This document shows, in pieces, positions 8,118 to 16,035 of a stretch of 32,107 bases of DNA. The notes under the pieces are model-generated. The model had not been told where the DNA came from and did not search any database. It worked only from the letters and a program-made list of their open reading frames with translations. The DNA comes from Fusobacteriaceae bacterium (GTDB lineage: Bacteria > Fusobacteriota > Fusobacteriia > Fusobacteriales > Fusobacteriaceae): assembly GCA_900764925.1 (NCBI GenBank), contig CAAFPW010000097.1, positions 1 to 32,107 of the forward strand. Reading direction: 5' to 3'. The position numbers were made by a program, and so were the translations under genes. Numbering within the stretch: position 1 is the first letter of the stretch; each line of letters opens with the position of its first letter.

Positions 8118-8387
8118 TTATTCCTCATTAAATTTTTTTACTTCAATTAAATCAACTAATGCCTCTAGCATCTCATCTTCATCTGGTCCATCAGCTATAA
8201 GTTCAAGTTTTCTCCCTTGTTCAGCAGCTAAAAGCATAAGTCCCATTATACTCTTTCCATTGATCTCTTCATCATCACACTTTACAGTTATATCAGAATC
8301 ATACTCTGTAACCAATTGTACAAAAAGTGATGATGGTCTTGCATGAAGTCCAGCTTTATTTTTAATTTCTACTATTCTACTTTTCAT
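8118..8387 (-). CDS. ptsH: PTS phosphocarrier protein HPr
   Basis: This 89-aa HPr relays phosphate from enzyme I to sugar-specific EII proteins. The active-site His15 is in NKAGLHARPS. Ser46 (NGKSIMGLM) is the residue phosphorylated by HPr kinase/phosphorylase in organisms that have it, leaving catabolite control by P-Ser-HPr possible. The start is preceded by GGAGAG. It lies 25 bases after ptsI, in the order ptsI-ptsH, the reverse of the ptsHI order common in other bacteria. Confidence 0.96.
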   Translation of the reverse strand: MKSRIVEIKNKAGLHARPSSLFVQLVTEYDSDITVKCDDEEINGKSIMGLMLLAAEQGRKLELIADGPDEDEMLEALVDLIEVKKFNEE

Positions 8388-8412
8388 GATAAAAAATTCT
8401 CTCCTATAAAAT

Positions 8413-10146
8413 TTAAAGATTAATATATGTTTTTAAAATTTTTCTAACTTCTTCAGAAGATTCACTTTCCAATATTGAATCTCTTATTTTTAAAATCTCT
8501 TGATAATTTAAACTTCTAATTAGGAATTTTGCTTGAGGTATAGAAGCTTCAACCATGCTCAAATCTCTTATTCCCATACTCATTAAAGCTACAATAGCTT
8601 TAGGTTCTCCAGCTAACTCACCACATACAGAAACTTTTTTTCCATACTTGTCAGCAGCTTTTTTTATATGATAAATAGCTCTTAATACAGCAGGGTTATA
8701 ACTGTCATATAGATCCCCCACAGTTTCCGAAAGTCTATCTGTTGCTAGAATATATTGTGTTAAATCATTAGTTCCAATACTGAAGAAATCTACCTCTTTT
8801 GCAAAAGCTTCAGCCATCATAATAACTGATGGAACTTCAACCATAATTCCAACTTCAATATTTTCATCAAAATCTATATTTTCATTTCTCAACTCTTCCT
8901 TAGCTAAATTTAATACTTTATTAGCTTCTCTTATTTCGTTGAGAGTAGTAATCATTGGATACATAATTTTTATATTCTTTTTAGCTGATAATCTCAATAT
9001 AGCTCTCAATTGTACCTTAAAAATATCTCTATTTTCTAAAGAAAATCTAATTCCTCTTAAACCTAAGAATGGATTGGTTTCATTTTGCATCTTAAAATAT
9101 GAAAGTTGTTTATCTGCTCCAATATCCAAAGTTCTTATGATTATTGGTTGCTCTTTAGAAAAATCTTTTAGAACCTCTTGGTAAATTTTTAATTGATCAT
9201 CTTCCAATGGAAAATGAGAGTTTTTCATGTAGAGTAGCTCGGTTCTTAGAAGACCAACACCAGATATTTTTTTTCTATCTAACTCTTTTAATTTATTATG
9301 ATTACTATCTCCTAAGTTCAGATAGAGATTTATTTGTATCCCATCTTTTGTAATACAAGGTAACTGACTACTTTCTTTTATTTTCTCAACATATGAAAAA
9401 AATGTTTGTTGTTTCTTTTCATATATAGCTATTTCCTTTTCATCTGGGTCAGCAATCACACGTCCAGTTTCTTCAGTAGTATCTAAGATGATTTTACTTT
9501 TCCAGTTGTGATTGAATATATCAGAAACTCCCATAAGTGTAGGAATTTTAAGAGCTTTTGCTAAGATAGCAACATGAGATGTTTCACCACCATATTCCAT
9601 AATTATTCCTTTAAGATGAATCCCATCTTTGTGAAGTTTTAGTAGTTCAGTGGGATATATCTCTTTTGTTATAAGAATTTTATCATGAAACTTTTTATAA
9701 TTTTCATCTTCACTTTTTAAAATATCTAGAAGTCTATTGCATACATCTTTAATATCCAAACCTCTTTGTTTGTATATGGGGCTATCTATGTTTTCAAAAA
9801 GTTTAATAAATTTATTAGTGGTTTCAAATATAGCGTACTCAGCTTTTTTATGTTCCTTCTGAATACATTTTTTTATATCAGATATATACATGGGGTCTTT
9901 TAATAGTAAAATATGAGCATCTATCATTGATAGTTCTTTTGAATCAATTTTTCCATTTAATTCATTTTTAAGTGTTAATAAAGATAACTCTGCTTTTTCT
10001 ATACACTCATGTAATCTTTGTAATTCATTGGGTATCTCTTCTGAAGAGATATCAATTTTTTCAGTTTGTAAAAATGTATCTTTATCTAAATAAGTTTCGC
10101 CAATAACTATTCCTTCGCAAGCACATTTACCAGATAAATATTCCAT
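8413..10146 (-). CDS. ptsI: PTS enzyme I (phosphoenolpyruvate-protein phosphotransferase)
   Basis: This 577-aa enzyme starts the sugar PTS by taking phosphate from PEP. The N-terminal HPr-binding helical domain is followed by the phosphohistidine motif GGETSHVAILAKALKIPTLMG (His near residue 188). The C-terminal PEP-binding TIM barrel carries GVGLLRTELLY, LGLRGIRFSL, GIMVEVPS, FFSIGTNDLTQY and VCGELAG (catalytic Cys near 510). The length is normal for enzyme I. The ATG follows AAGGGG. It is the first gene of the operon, behind a clear promoter at 10186-10214. Confidence 0.96.
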   Translation of the reverse strand: MEYLSGKCACEGIVIGETYLDKDTFLQTEKIDISSEEIPNELQRLHECIEKAELSLLTLKNELNGKIDSKELSMIDAHILLLKDPMYISDIKKCIQKEHKKAEYAIFETTNKFIKLFENIDSPIYKQRGLDIKDVCNRLLDILKSEDENYKKFHDKILITKEIYPTELLKLHKDGIHLKGIIMEYGGETSHVAILAKALKIPTLMGVSDIFNHNWKSKIILDTTEETGRVIADPDEKEIAIYEKKQQTFFSYVEKIKESSQLPCITKDGIQINLYLNLGDSNHNKLKELDRKKISGVGLLRTELLYMKNSHFPLEDDQLKIYQEVLKDFSKEQPIIIRTLDIGADKQLSYFKMQNETNPFLGLRGIRFSLENRDIFKVQLRAILRLSAKKNIKIMYPMITTLNEIREANKVLNLAKEELRNENIDFDENIEVGIMVEVPSVIMMAEAFAKEVDFFSIGTNDLTQYILATDRLSETVGDLYDSYNPAVLRAIYHIKKAADKYGKKVSVCGELAGEPKAIVALMSMGIRDLSMVEASIPQAKFLIRSLNYQEILKIRDSILESESSEEVRKILKTYINL

Positions 10147-10185
10147 TAAAGTAGCACCCCTTTTATTCCTATATAACTAATTAAA

Positions 10186-10214
10186 ATTATAACTTATTTT
10201 GAAATTTTTTTCAA
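10186..10214 (-). promoter_or_regulatory. Promoter of ptsI-ptsH-ispH-rpsA
   Basis: On the minus strand, TTGAAA, 17-bp spacer, perfect TATAAT. The start would lie near 10180, about 35 bases before the ptsI ATG. The divergent glnN promoter lies about 45 bases away. Confidence 0.78.
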
Positions 10215-10259
10215 TTTTTTAATTATATAAAAAATATAAATTTATTACTAAAAAAAAGA

Positions 10260-10288
10260 TTGATTATATTATGAACATATGCTAAAAT
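10260..10288 (+). promoter_or_regulatory. Candidate promoter of glnN
   Basis: TTGATT, 17-bp spacer, TAAAAT, leaving a leader of about 110 bases before the ATG at 10405. That leader is AT-rich. It contains only a weak AAAAGG/CCTTTT hairpin near 10319-10336 and no recognisable riboswitch. Confidence 0.6.
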
Positions 10289-10404
10289 TTTTAATAATAA
10301 AATTAATTTTATGAATTAAAAAAGGAATTACCTTTTATATTTTATATAAAAACTGTTAAGAAAAAATATTATTTAATCTATATGAAAACAAGGAGGGTAT
10401 TTTA

Positions 10405-12519
10405 ATGAACACAATGTTAGATACGTTTGGTGTTAACTATTTCTCGGAGCTTGAATTAAAAAGCAGAGTACCTAGTTCAATATTCAAAAAATTCAAAGCT
10501 GTTCAATTAGGAGATGCAGAAATGTCTTTGGAGGTTGCTGATGTTATAGCTAATGCTGTAAAAAGTTGGGCAACTGAGAAGGGAGCTACTCACTTTACAC
10601 ACTGGTTCCAACCACTTACTGAGTTAACTGCTGAAAAGCATGAATCTTTTATCTCTGTAACTTCAGAAGGAACTATTATGTCTCAATTTTCTGGAAAAGA
10701 TTTAATAAAAGGGGAAGCAGATACATCTTCTTTTCCAAATGGTGGATTGAGATCAACTTTTGAAGCTCGTGGATATACAGCTTGGGATACAAGCTCTCCT
10801 ATGTTTATAAAAGGGGAAGGAATAACAAAATCTCTATATATTCCTACAGCATTTGTAGGGTATAATGGAGAAGCTTTAGACAAGAAAGTTCCGCTATTAA
10901 GATCTATTAAATCTATTGAGTCGCAAGCTTTAAGAATTCAAAGAATTTTAGGAGATTTTAATACAAAACATGTAAATGTAACTTTAGGAGTAGAACAAGA
11001 GTATTTTCTTGTAGAGAAAGAATTTTGGGATAAGAGACAAGACTTAGCTCTAGCAGGAAGAACACTTTTTGGAAATCTTCCACCTAAAGGGCAAGAGATG
11101 AATGACCATTATTATGGAACAATAAAAGAGAGAGTAGAAGTTTTCATGTCAGAATTAGATGCTGAACTTTGGAAATTAGGAGTAATGGCTAAAACAAAAC
11201 ACAACGAGGTTGCACCTAACCAATTTGAAATAGCTCTTATGTTTACAAGTGCTAATGTATCAGTAGACCAAAACCATTTAGCTATGGATACTATAAAAAA
11301 AGTGGCTAATAGACATGGATTAGCAGCACTATTACATGAAAAACCTTTCCATGGAGTAAATGGATCAGGAAAACACTGTAACTGGTCTTTAGCAACTGAT
11401 ACAGGAGTAAATATTTTTGATCCAGATAACTTAACTTCAGAAAATTTACAATTCCTTTTATATACTATGGCAGTAGTAGAAGGAATAGACAAGTATGCTG
11501 ATGTTCTAAGAGCTTGTACAGCAACTCCAGGAAATGATCATAGATTAGGAGGACATGAAGCTCCACCAGCAGTAATTTCAATATTCTTAGGGGAACAATT
11601 ACAAGAGTTATTTGAAAATATAGGAAAAGCTGATTTTATGGAATCAACAGACATAAATGAAACTATTGATATAGGAGTTCGTATTCCTAAAATTGCAAAA
11701 GACTTATCAGATAGAAATAGAACATCTCCTTTTGCATTTACAGGAAATAAATTTGAGTTTAGAATGCCAGGATCAAGTGCATCTGCTTCAACACCTGTAT
11801 TTATGATAAATACTATAGTAGCTGATATCTTAAAAGAATATGCTGATATTTTAGAGAAAACTGATCCAGCAAAAAATATAAATAAATATATAATAAAATT
11901 AATAAAAGAGAGATATAATCTTCACAAGAGAATAATATTCAACGGAAATGGATATGAAAGTTCTTGGATAGATAGAGCTAAAGAGTTAGGATTATCAAAT
12001 TTAAAAAATACTGTTGAAGGAATTCCTGTTTATATTAGAGAGGAAACAATTGAACTTTTCGAAAGAAATGGAGTTTTATCTAGAGATGAACTTTATTCAA
12101 GATTTAAAGTTTATAGTGATAGATACAATAAACAAACTAACATCGAAATTTCTACAGCTATTAGAATGGCTAGAAATGAAATTTATCCATGTATAATAAA
12201 ATATATTACTAATATTTCTCAAATGATTAATAGCGTAAGAGAGGCTTTAAAAGAGGAAGAATTTATCCAATTTGATAAAGAGCATTTGATAAAAGTAATA
12301 GGATTTAAAAATCAATTAAAAAATACAATCACAGAGCTAAACGAAGGATTAAAAGTAGCTATGAGTATAAGTGATGAGTATGAAAGAGCTTGTTACTATC
12401 ATTCTAAATTAGTGCCTGTTTTAAATGAGATGAGAACAGTAGTAGATTCACTAGAGTTATTAGTTGATAAAACAGTGTGGCCTATCCCAACTTATTACGA
12501 TCTATTATTTAGATTATAA
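10405..12519 (+). CDS. glnN: Glutamine synthetase type III
   Basis: This is a 704-aa GSIII (GlnN) protein, the long form of glutamine synthetase that joins ammonia and glutamate using ATP. The N-terminal GSIII-specific region (WFQPLT, GGLRSTFEARGYTAWD) is followed by the catalytic part. Metal and substrate motifs are GVEQEYFLV, AKTKHNEVAPNQFEIA, VNGSGKHCNWSL, GNDHRLGGHEAPPA and NRTSPFAFTGNKFEFRMPGSSAS. GSI enzymes are about 450 aa, so length alone separates the type. The gene stands alone, with an AGGAGGG ribosome site, its own promoter and a strong terminator. No nitrogen regulator binding site could be read. Confidence 0.96.
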   Translation: MNTMLDTFGVNYFSELELKSRVPSSIFKKFKAVQLGDAEMSLEVADVIANAVKSWATEKGATHFTHWFQPLTELTAEKHESFISVTSEGTIMSQFSGKDLIKGEADTSSFPNGGLRSTFEARGYTAWDTSSPMFIKGEGITKSLYIPTAFVGYNGEALDKKVPLLRSIKSIESQALRIQRILGDFNTKHVNVTLGVEQEYFLVEKEFWDKRQDLALAGRTLFGNLPPKGQEMNDHYYGTIKERVEVFMSELDAELWKLGVMAKTKHNEVAPNQFEIALMFTSANVSVDQNHLAMDTIKKVANRHGLAALLHEKPFHGVNGSGKHCNWSLATDTGVNIFDPDNLTSENLQFLLYTMAVVEGIDKYADVLRACTATPGNDHRLGGHEAPPAVISIFLGEQLQELFENIGKADFMESTDINETIDIGVRIPKIAKDLSDRNRTSPFAFTGNKFEFRMPGSSASASTPVFMINTIVADILKEYADILEKTDPAKNINKYIIKLIKERYNLHKRIIFNGNGYESSWIDRAKELGLSNLKNTVEGIPVYIREETIELFERNGVLSRDELYSRFKVYSDRYNKQTNIEISTAIRMARNEIYPCIIKYITNISQMINSVREALKEEEFIQFDKEHLIKVIGFKNQLKNTITELNEGLKVAMSISDEYERACYYHSKLVPVLNEMRTVVDSLELLVDKTVWPIPTYYDLLFRL

Positions 12520-12535
12520 TAGAGCATTAAAAAAT

Positions 12536-12575
12536 AAAAATCCAAGGATAATAAAAGTTATTCTTGGATTTTTTG
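12536..12575. terminator. Bidirectional terminator between glnN and speE
   Basis: A 16-bp stem (12536-12551 with 12558-12573, one G-T pair), loop TAAAAG, with T-run on the plus side and A-run on the other. It serves both convergent units. Confidence 0.92.
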
Positions 12576-12590
12576 TTATAAAAATTTATA

Positions 12591-13445
12591 TTAAACTTTT
12601 TCAAGCATTTCCTTTACATAGTTAGGTAACATAAAACAAGCTTTTTGAATATCTGTGTTGTAGTATTTTGTTTTTATATTTAGATTATTCCATTTTTCTA
12701 TTTGGCAATCTAATATTGGATCATATTTTTTAGATGCAAATCCAAATAACCAATGTCCAGAAGCATAGGTTGGCTGATGGAATTGATAAACTTTAGCTAT
12801 TGGAAATATAGCTTTTATCTTTTCATGAGCTTTTTTCATCTCTTGAGCATATTTTTCATAATAAGGTGATTCGTGTTGGTTTACTAAGATACCATCATCT
12901 TTTAATATTCTAAAACAATCTTCATAAAATTCCTTAGTGAAAAGCCCTTCACCAACTGAGATTGGATCAGTTGAGTCAACTAGAATTAGATCATATTTTT
13001 TCTCTTCACAATTAGCTACAAATTTTAAGCCATCTTCAAAATATAGAGTTACTCTTTGATCGTTTAACTTTTCTGCTGTAAATGGAAGATATTTTTTAGA
13101 AAGAGTTACAACTCTTTCATCTATTTCTACCATATCAATTTTTTCTATTGAAGGATATCTAGTAAGTTCTCTAACAGTTCCACCATCTCCTCCACCTATA
13201 ACTAAAACAGTTTTTATATTGAGATTAGTACACATAGGAACATGAGTAATCATCTCGTGATAAGAAAATTCATCTTTTTCAGTTATCATTATAAGACCAT
13301 CTAGGGTAAAAAATCTTCCATACTCATCAGATGTAAAAAAATCTATTTTTTGAAAAGGAGTCTGTTCTGAATAGAGATGTTCCTTAACTTTTATAGAAAA
13401 TTTAGTTCCTTCGGACCATTTTTCACTATACCATAAATCTAACAT
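12591..13445 (-). CDS. speE: Spermidine synthase (polyamine aminopropyltransferase)
   Basis: This 284-aa enzyme transfers the aminopropyl group of decarboxylated SAM to putrescine. An N-terminal beta region (FFTLDGLIMITEKDEFSYHEM; Tyr62-His63-Glu64 type motif) precedes the Rossmann methyltransferase-like core with GGGDGG at 84-89, VEIDERVV at 106-113 and the catalytic DSTDP at 157-161. The start overlaps the end of speD by 7 bases, so the two are translationally coupled: speD supplies the decarboxylated SAM consumed here. No putrescine-forming decarboxylase is in the window, so putrescine comes from elsewhere or from uptake. Confidence 0.95.
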   Translation of the reverse strand: MLDLWYSEKWSEGTKFSIKVKEHLYSEQTPFQKIDFFTSDEYGRFFTLDGLIMITEKDEFSYHEMITHVPMCTNLNIKTVLVIGGGDGGTVRELTRYPSIEKIDMVEIDERVVTLSKKYLPFTAEKLNDQRVTLYFEDGLKFVANCEEKKYDLILVDSTDPISVGEGLFTKEFYEDCFRILKDDGILVNQHESPYYEKYAQEMKKAHEKIKAIFPIAKVYQFHQPTYASGHWLFGFASKKYDPILDCQIEKWNNLNIKTKYYNTDIQKACFMLPNYVKEMLEKV

Positions 13446-13870
13446 ACTTCCTCCTTTGTTATTTCAGGTTTAAATGTTATTTTTCCTAAATCTCTAGGAG
13501 AAAAATTTCTTATTTTTTCAACCATTCCCCTTGGAACTTCAATTGATTCACTTCTGTCAGCTTTAAATACTTTTTCTAAAAATTTAAAAGCTGTCCAAGG
13601 ATTTATTTTGTCACCACAGGTAAATACATCAACAGCAGCATAACCATATTCTGGCCAAGTGTGTATAGCTAGATGAGATTCAGAAATAATTACTGCACCA
13701 GATACTCCGTATGGATTGAAATGATGGAATACAGATTGAACTATTGTAGCATTAGCTATTTGAGCAGCTTCATTCATTCTCTGTTCAATAATTTTAGGGG
13801 TTTTTAGTATTTCCTCATCACAGTTATAAAATTCAATTAAAATATGTCTTCCAAGTGTTTCTAGTTTCAA
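13439..13870 (-). CDS. speD: S-adenosylmethionine decarboxylase proenzyme (pyruvoyl type, class 1B)
   Basis: This 143-aa proenzyme self-cleaves between Glu64 and Ser65 in SESHLAIHTWPEYGYAAVD; Ser65 becomes the pyruvoyl group. His70 and Cys85 (FTCGD) are the processing and catalytic residues. The length fits the short bacterial 1B form (E. coli-type 1A is about 260 aa). The start codon is TTG (13870-13868) with an AGGAGG site seven bases upstream; no ATG lies in a better position. It is the first gene of speD-speE and is divergent from an XRE-cupin regulator. The upstream region contains two near-identical AT-rich 23-bp repeats. Confidence 0.95.
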   Translation of the reverse strand: MKLETLGRHILIEFYNCDEEILKTPKIIEQRMNEAAQIANATIVQSVFHHFNPYGVSGAVIISESHLAIHTWPEYGYAAVDVFTCGDKINPWTAFKFLEKVFKADRSESIEVPRGMVEKIRNFSPRDLGKITFKPEITKEEVC

Positions 13871-13909
13871 TTTTTCCTCCTTAATACCAGTTTAAAAAAA
13901 TAAATTAAA

Positions 13910-13973
13910 TTTTAAAATTAATATATTTAACTTTATAACAAAAAAATATATTTTAAATTAAATATATTAAACT
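13910..13973 (+). repeat. Two 23-bp direct repeats upstream of speD
   Basis: Copy 1 at 13910-13932 (TTTTAAAATTAATATATTTAACT pattern) and copy 2 at 13951-13973 match at 20 of 23 positions, start to start 41 bases. Both end in AACT after an AT-only stretch. The low complexity weakens the case. Confidence 0.45.
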
Positions 13974-14008
13974 AAAAATATAATATAATTTTTTTGTAGC
14001 TTTGTCAA

Positions 14009-14037
14009 TTGATTTTTTATATCAAATAGAATATACT
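14009..14037 (+). promoter_or_regulatory. Promoter of XRE-cupin regulator with overlapping palindromes
   Basis: TTGATT, 17-bp spacer, TATACT. The palindrome TCAATTGA (14005-14012) overlaps the -35, and TTGAT/ATCAA arms (14009-14025) span the upstream half of the promoter. These are possible autoregulatory operators, inferred from position only. Confidence 0.6.
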
Positions 14038-14069
14038 ATAAGTATGGAAAAATTAAGGGAGATTTTTAT

Positions 14070-14609
14070 ATGGAGATAGGAAAAAAAATTAAAAGACTAA
14101 GACAGGAAAAATATTTAACTCAAGATGAGTTAGCTAGTCGTTGTGAGTTATCAAAGGGGTTTATATCACAAGTAGAAAGAGATTTAACTTCTCCATCGAT
14201 TGCTAATCTTGCTGATATTTTAGAAGGGTTAGGAACTAATCTAAAAGATTTCTTTAGTGATGATACTGATGAGAAGATTGTTTTTAATCTTGATGATGCT
14301 TTTGAAGTGATAGATTCGAAAATGAAATATAAAGTTGAGTGGATAATACCAAATGCCCAAAAAAATCAAATGGAGCCAATTCTTTTAACTCTGGAAGAGG
14401 GAGGAAGATATAAAGAGGAGATTGCTCATGATGGGCAAGAGTTTGGTTATGTGTTGGAAGGAGAAGTGAGTATTCACTTAGGAGAAAAGATTTTTAATGC
14501 TAAAAAAGGGGAGTCTTTTTATTATAACTCTGGGAAAAATCACTATCTTTCAAATTCTGGAAAGGGAAGAGCACAAATCCTTTGGGTAGCTACTCCACCA
14601 TCATTTTAA
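14070..14609 (+). CDS. XRE-family regulator with C-terminal cupin domain (PuuR-like)
   Basis: This 179-aa protein has an N-terminal helix-turn-helix at about residues 6-62 (IKRLRQEKYLTQDELASRC, SKGFISQVERDLTSPS). A small acidic linker leads to a cupin_2 barrel at about 105-175 (GQEFGYVLEGEVSIHLGEK, KGESFYYNSGKNHYLSNSG). The architecture is that of PuuR-type repressors, which control polyamine catabolism and often sense putrescine or related ligands through the cupin. Here it is divergent from speD-speE, so control of polyamine synthesis is a natural inference. It is not shown by the sequence. It ends at a terminator shared with folA. Confidence 0.88.
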   Translation: MEIGKKIKRLRQEKYLTQDELASRCELSKGFISQVERDLTSPSIANLADILEGLGTNLKDFFSDDTDEKIVFNLDDAFEVIDSKMKYKVEWIIPNAQKNQMEPILLTLEEGGRYKEEIAHDGQEFGYVLEGEVSIHLGEKIFNAKKGESFYYNSGKNHYLSNSGKGRAQILWVATPPSF

Positions 14610-14610
14610 A

Positions 14611-14658
14611 AAAATTGGGGCTGCTGCAAATTCTTAAATTGCACCAACCCCATTTTTT
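14611..14658. terminator. Bidirectional terminator between XRE-cupin gene and folA
   Basis: GGGG/CCCC and TGCAAATT/AATTGCA arms form a hairpin with a small internal loop. It is flanked by an A-run at 14608-14614 and a T-run at 14653-14658, inside which the folA stop codon lies. Confidence 0.8.
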
Positions 14659-15136
14659 ATTTTCTATATGTATAAGCTATAAAGTCTGTATATTCTTTGC
14701 TTTCAACTACTTTATATCCATAATCTTCTACATTTGGGAAGTATAATGGAGTAGTTGGAATCTTTACATCAATGTGAGATTTTAATTTAGAAATATAAAT
14801 ATTATCCATTGGATATTTTTCAAGATACGCTTTATAAACTGTGGCTCCTCCACAAATAAAAATTTCTTTGTCGCTGTTTTCATATTTTTTTATAATCTCA
14901 TCAAAATTATCTTTAGATGAGATGACGATTACATCTCTATTTTTTTTCATAAGCTCAATAGGAACATATTTAGCAGTATTTTTTCCAAAAACAACAACGT
15001 TGCCTATAGTTTTTTCTTTGTAGTAAGCTAGCTCCTCTTTAGAATGCCAAAGAAGTCCATTTCCTTCAGGTGTTTTATCTCCAATTAAATTATTTTCAGC
15101 AACACATACTATCATATTAAGTTTTACTGTATTCAT
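14657..15136 (-). CDS. folA: Dihydrofolate reductase
   Basis: This 159-aa enzyme regenerates tetrahydrofolate with NADPH. Visible motifs are AENNLIG (13-19), the folate-site LLWHSKEELAYYK with acidic Glu35 in place of the usual Asp, VVVFGKNTAKYVP for cofactor binding, and IFICGGATVYKAYL near residues 92-105. It is fairly divergent: GLLWHSKEEL lacks the usual Pro residues of LPW-x-x-P. The ATG overlaps the thyA stop by one base (TAATG). This fits its partnership with thymidylate synthase, whose reaction makes the dihydrofolate it reduces. Confidence 0.92.
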   Translation of the reverse strand: MNTVKLNMIVCVAENNLIGDKTPEGNGLLWHSKEELAYYKEKTIGNVVVFGKNTAKYVPIELMKKNRDVIVISSKDNFDEIIKKYENSDKEIFICGGATVYKAYLEKYPMDNIYISKLKSHIDVKIPTTPLYFPNVEDYGYKVVESKEYTDFIAYTYRK

Positions 15137-15960
15137 TAAATAGCCACCTCATAAGAGATTTTATCTCCATGTTGATAGTTTTCTATTACAACATCATCTG
15201 GTTTAAAGTTATAAATAGATGTGAAGTTTTCAATTTTAAGTGTAGCTCCCTTAAACTCTTCACTTTGAATTTGTTTTAATAAAACAGGCATATGTCTATC
15301 ATAGATATGAACATTATGGATAGTCCAAATTATATCAGCTGGTTCTAATCCACACTCCATAGCTACTAATTTGTGAAGTACAGAGTATTGGAAAACATTT
15401 GCCACAAGTCCAAGTGCCACATCACAACTTCTTTGTCTAACTTCTAAATAAAGTTTATTTCCAATTACACTCCATTGTGTAAGATGTACACAAGGAGTTA
15501 GTGCCATCTGATCTAACTCTTCAGGTACCCAAATTTCTGTCATAATTCTTCTACTATTAGGATTTTTCTTAATCTCGTTTATAATATAGTCAAGTTGGTT
15601 TTTATAACCAAAAGTTTTTTTGGCAATTTGATACCCATAGGCTTTTCCTATTGTACCATCTTCCATCTTCCATTCATCCCAAAATTTACATTTTAGTTTA
15701 TTTAGTTCATTTACATCGTTTGATTGCATTATCCAAATCCAGTATAATTCTCTAATAGGTGCTTTATTTGGAGCAAATCTTGTTGTAATAAGATGAGCTT
15801 CATCTGTAGAATTATCTAATCTAAATTGATATCCGATATAGCTTTTGTAGTGAGCAGGAGTTCCATCGGCGTATTTAGTTCTTACATTTCCTTCACTCCA
15901 AATCCCATCTTTGTCTATTGTTTCAACAATATTTTTATATATTTTATCAAAACTTGCCAT
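15136..15960 (-). CDS. thyA: Thymidylate synthase (ThyA)
   Basis: The enzyme methylates dUMP to dTMP using methylene-tetrahydrofolate. I chose the ATG at 15960 (274 aa, MASFDKIYKNI), which has GGAGG five bases upstream and aligns in register with the B. subtilis/phage phi3T-type ThyA N-terminus. An in-frame ATG at 15987 would add nine residues, but it has no ribosome site and lies upstream of the expected transcript start. The catalytic Cys is in ALTPCVHLTQW, the dUMP-binding Arg/Ser in EVRQRSCDVALG, and the C-terminus HGDKISYEVAI resembles the phi3T type. VALGLVANVFQY replaces the usual LGxPFN. Confidence 0.94.
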   Translation of the reverse strand: MASFDKIYKNIVETIDKDGIWSEGNVRTKYADGTPAHYKSYIGYQFRLDNSTDEAHLITTRFAPNKAPIRELYWIWIMQSNDVNELNKLKCKFWDEWKMEDGTIGKAYGYQIAKKTFGYKNQLDYIINEIKKNPNSRRIMTEIWVPEELDQMALTPCVHLTQWSVIGNKLYLEVRQRSCDVALGLVANVFQYSVLHKLVAMECGLEPADIIWTIHNVHIYDRHMPVLLKQIQSEEFKGATLKIENFTSIYNFKPDDVVIENYQHGDKISYEVAI

Positions 15961-15990
15961 CATACCCTCCTTAAAAATCTCTTTCATAAT

Positions 15991-15999
15991 ATTTTATCA
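15991..15999 (-). promoter_or_regulatory. Extended -10 promoter of thyA-folA
   Basis: Minus-strand TGATAAAAT (TG-N-TAAAAT) with a weak -35. The expected start near 15984 excludes the upstream ATG at 15987 and supports the 15960 start. Confidence 0.5.
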
Positions 16000-16035
16000 C
16001 AAAAGATTAGAATAGAATAGAAGAGAAATTTAAAA

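Noticed and set aside
11112..11492. 126-codon open frame antisense to glnN
   Set aside because: Overlaps catalytic motifs of glutamine synthetase on the other strand; no ribosome site or recognisable domain.
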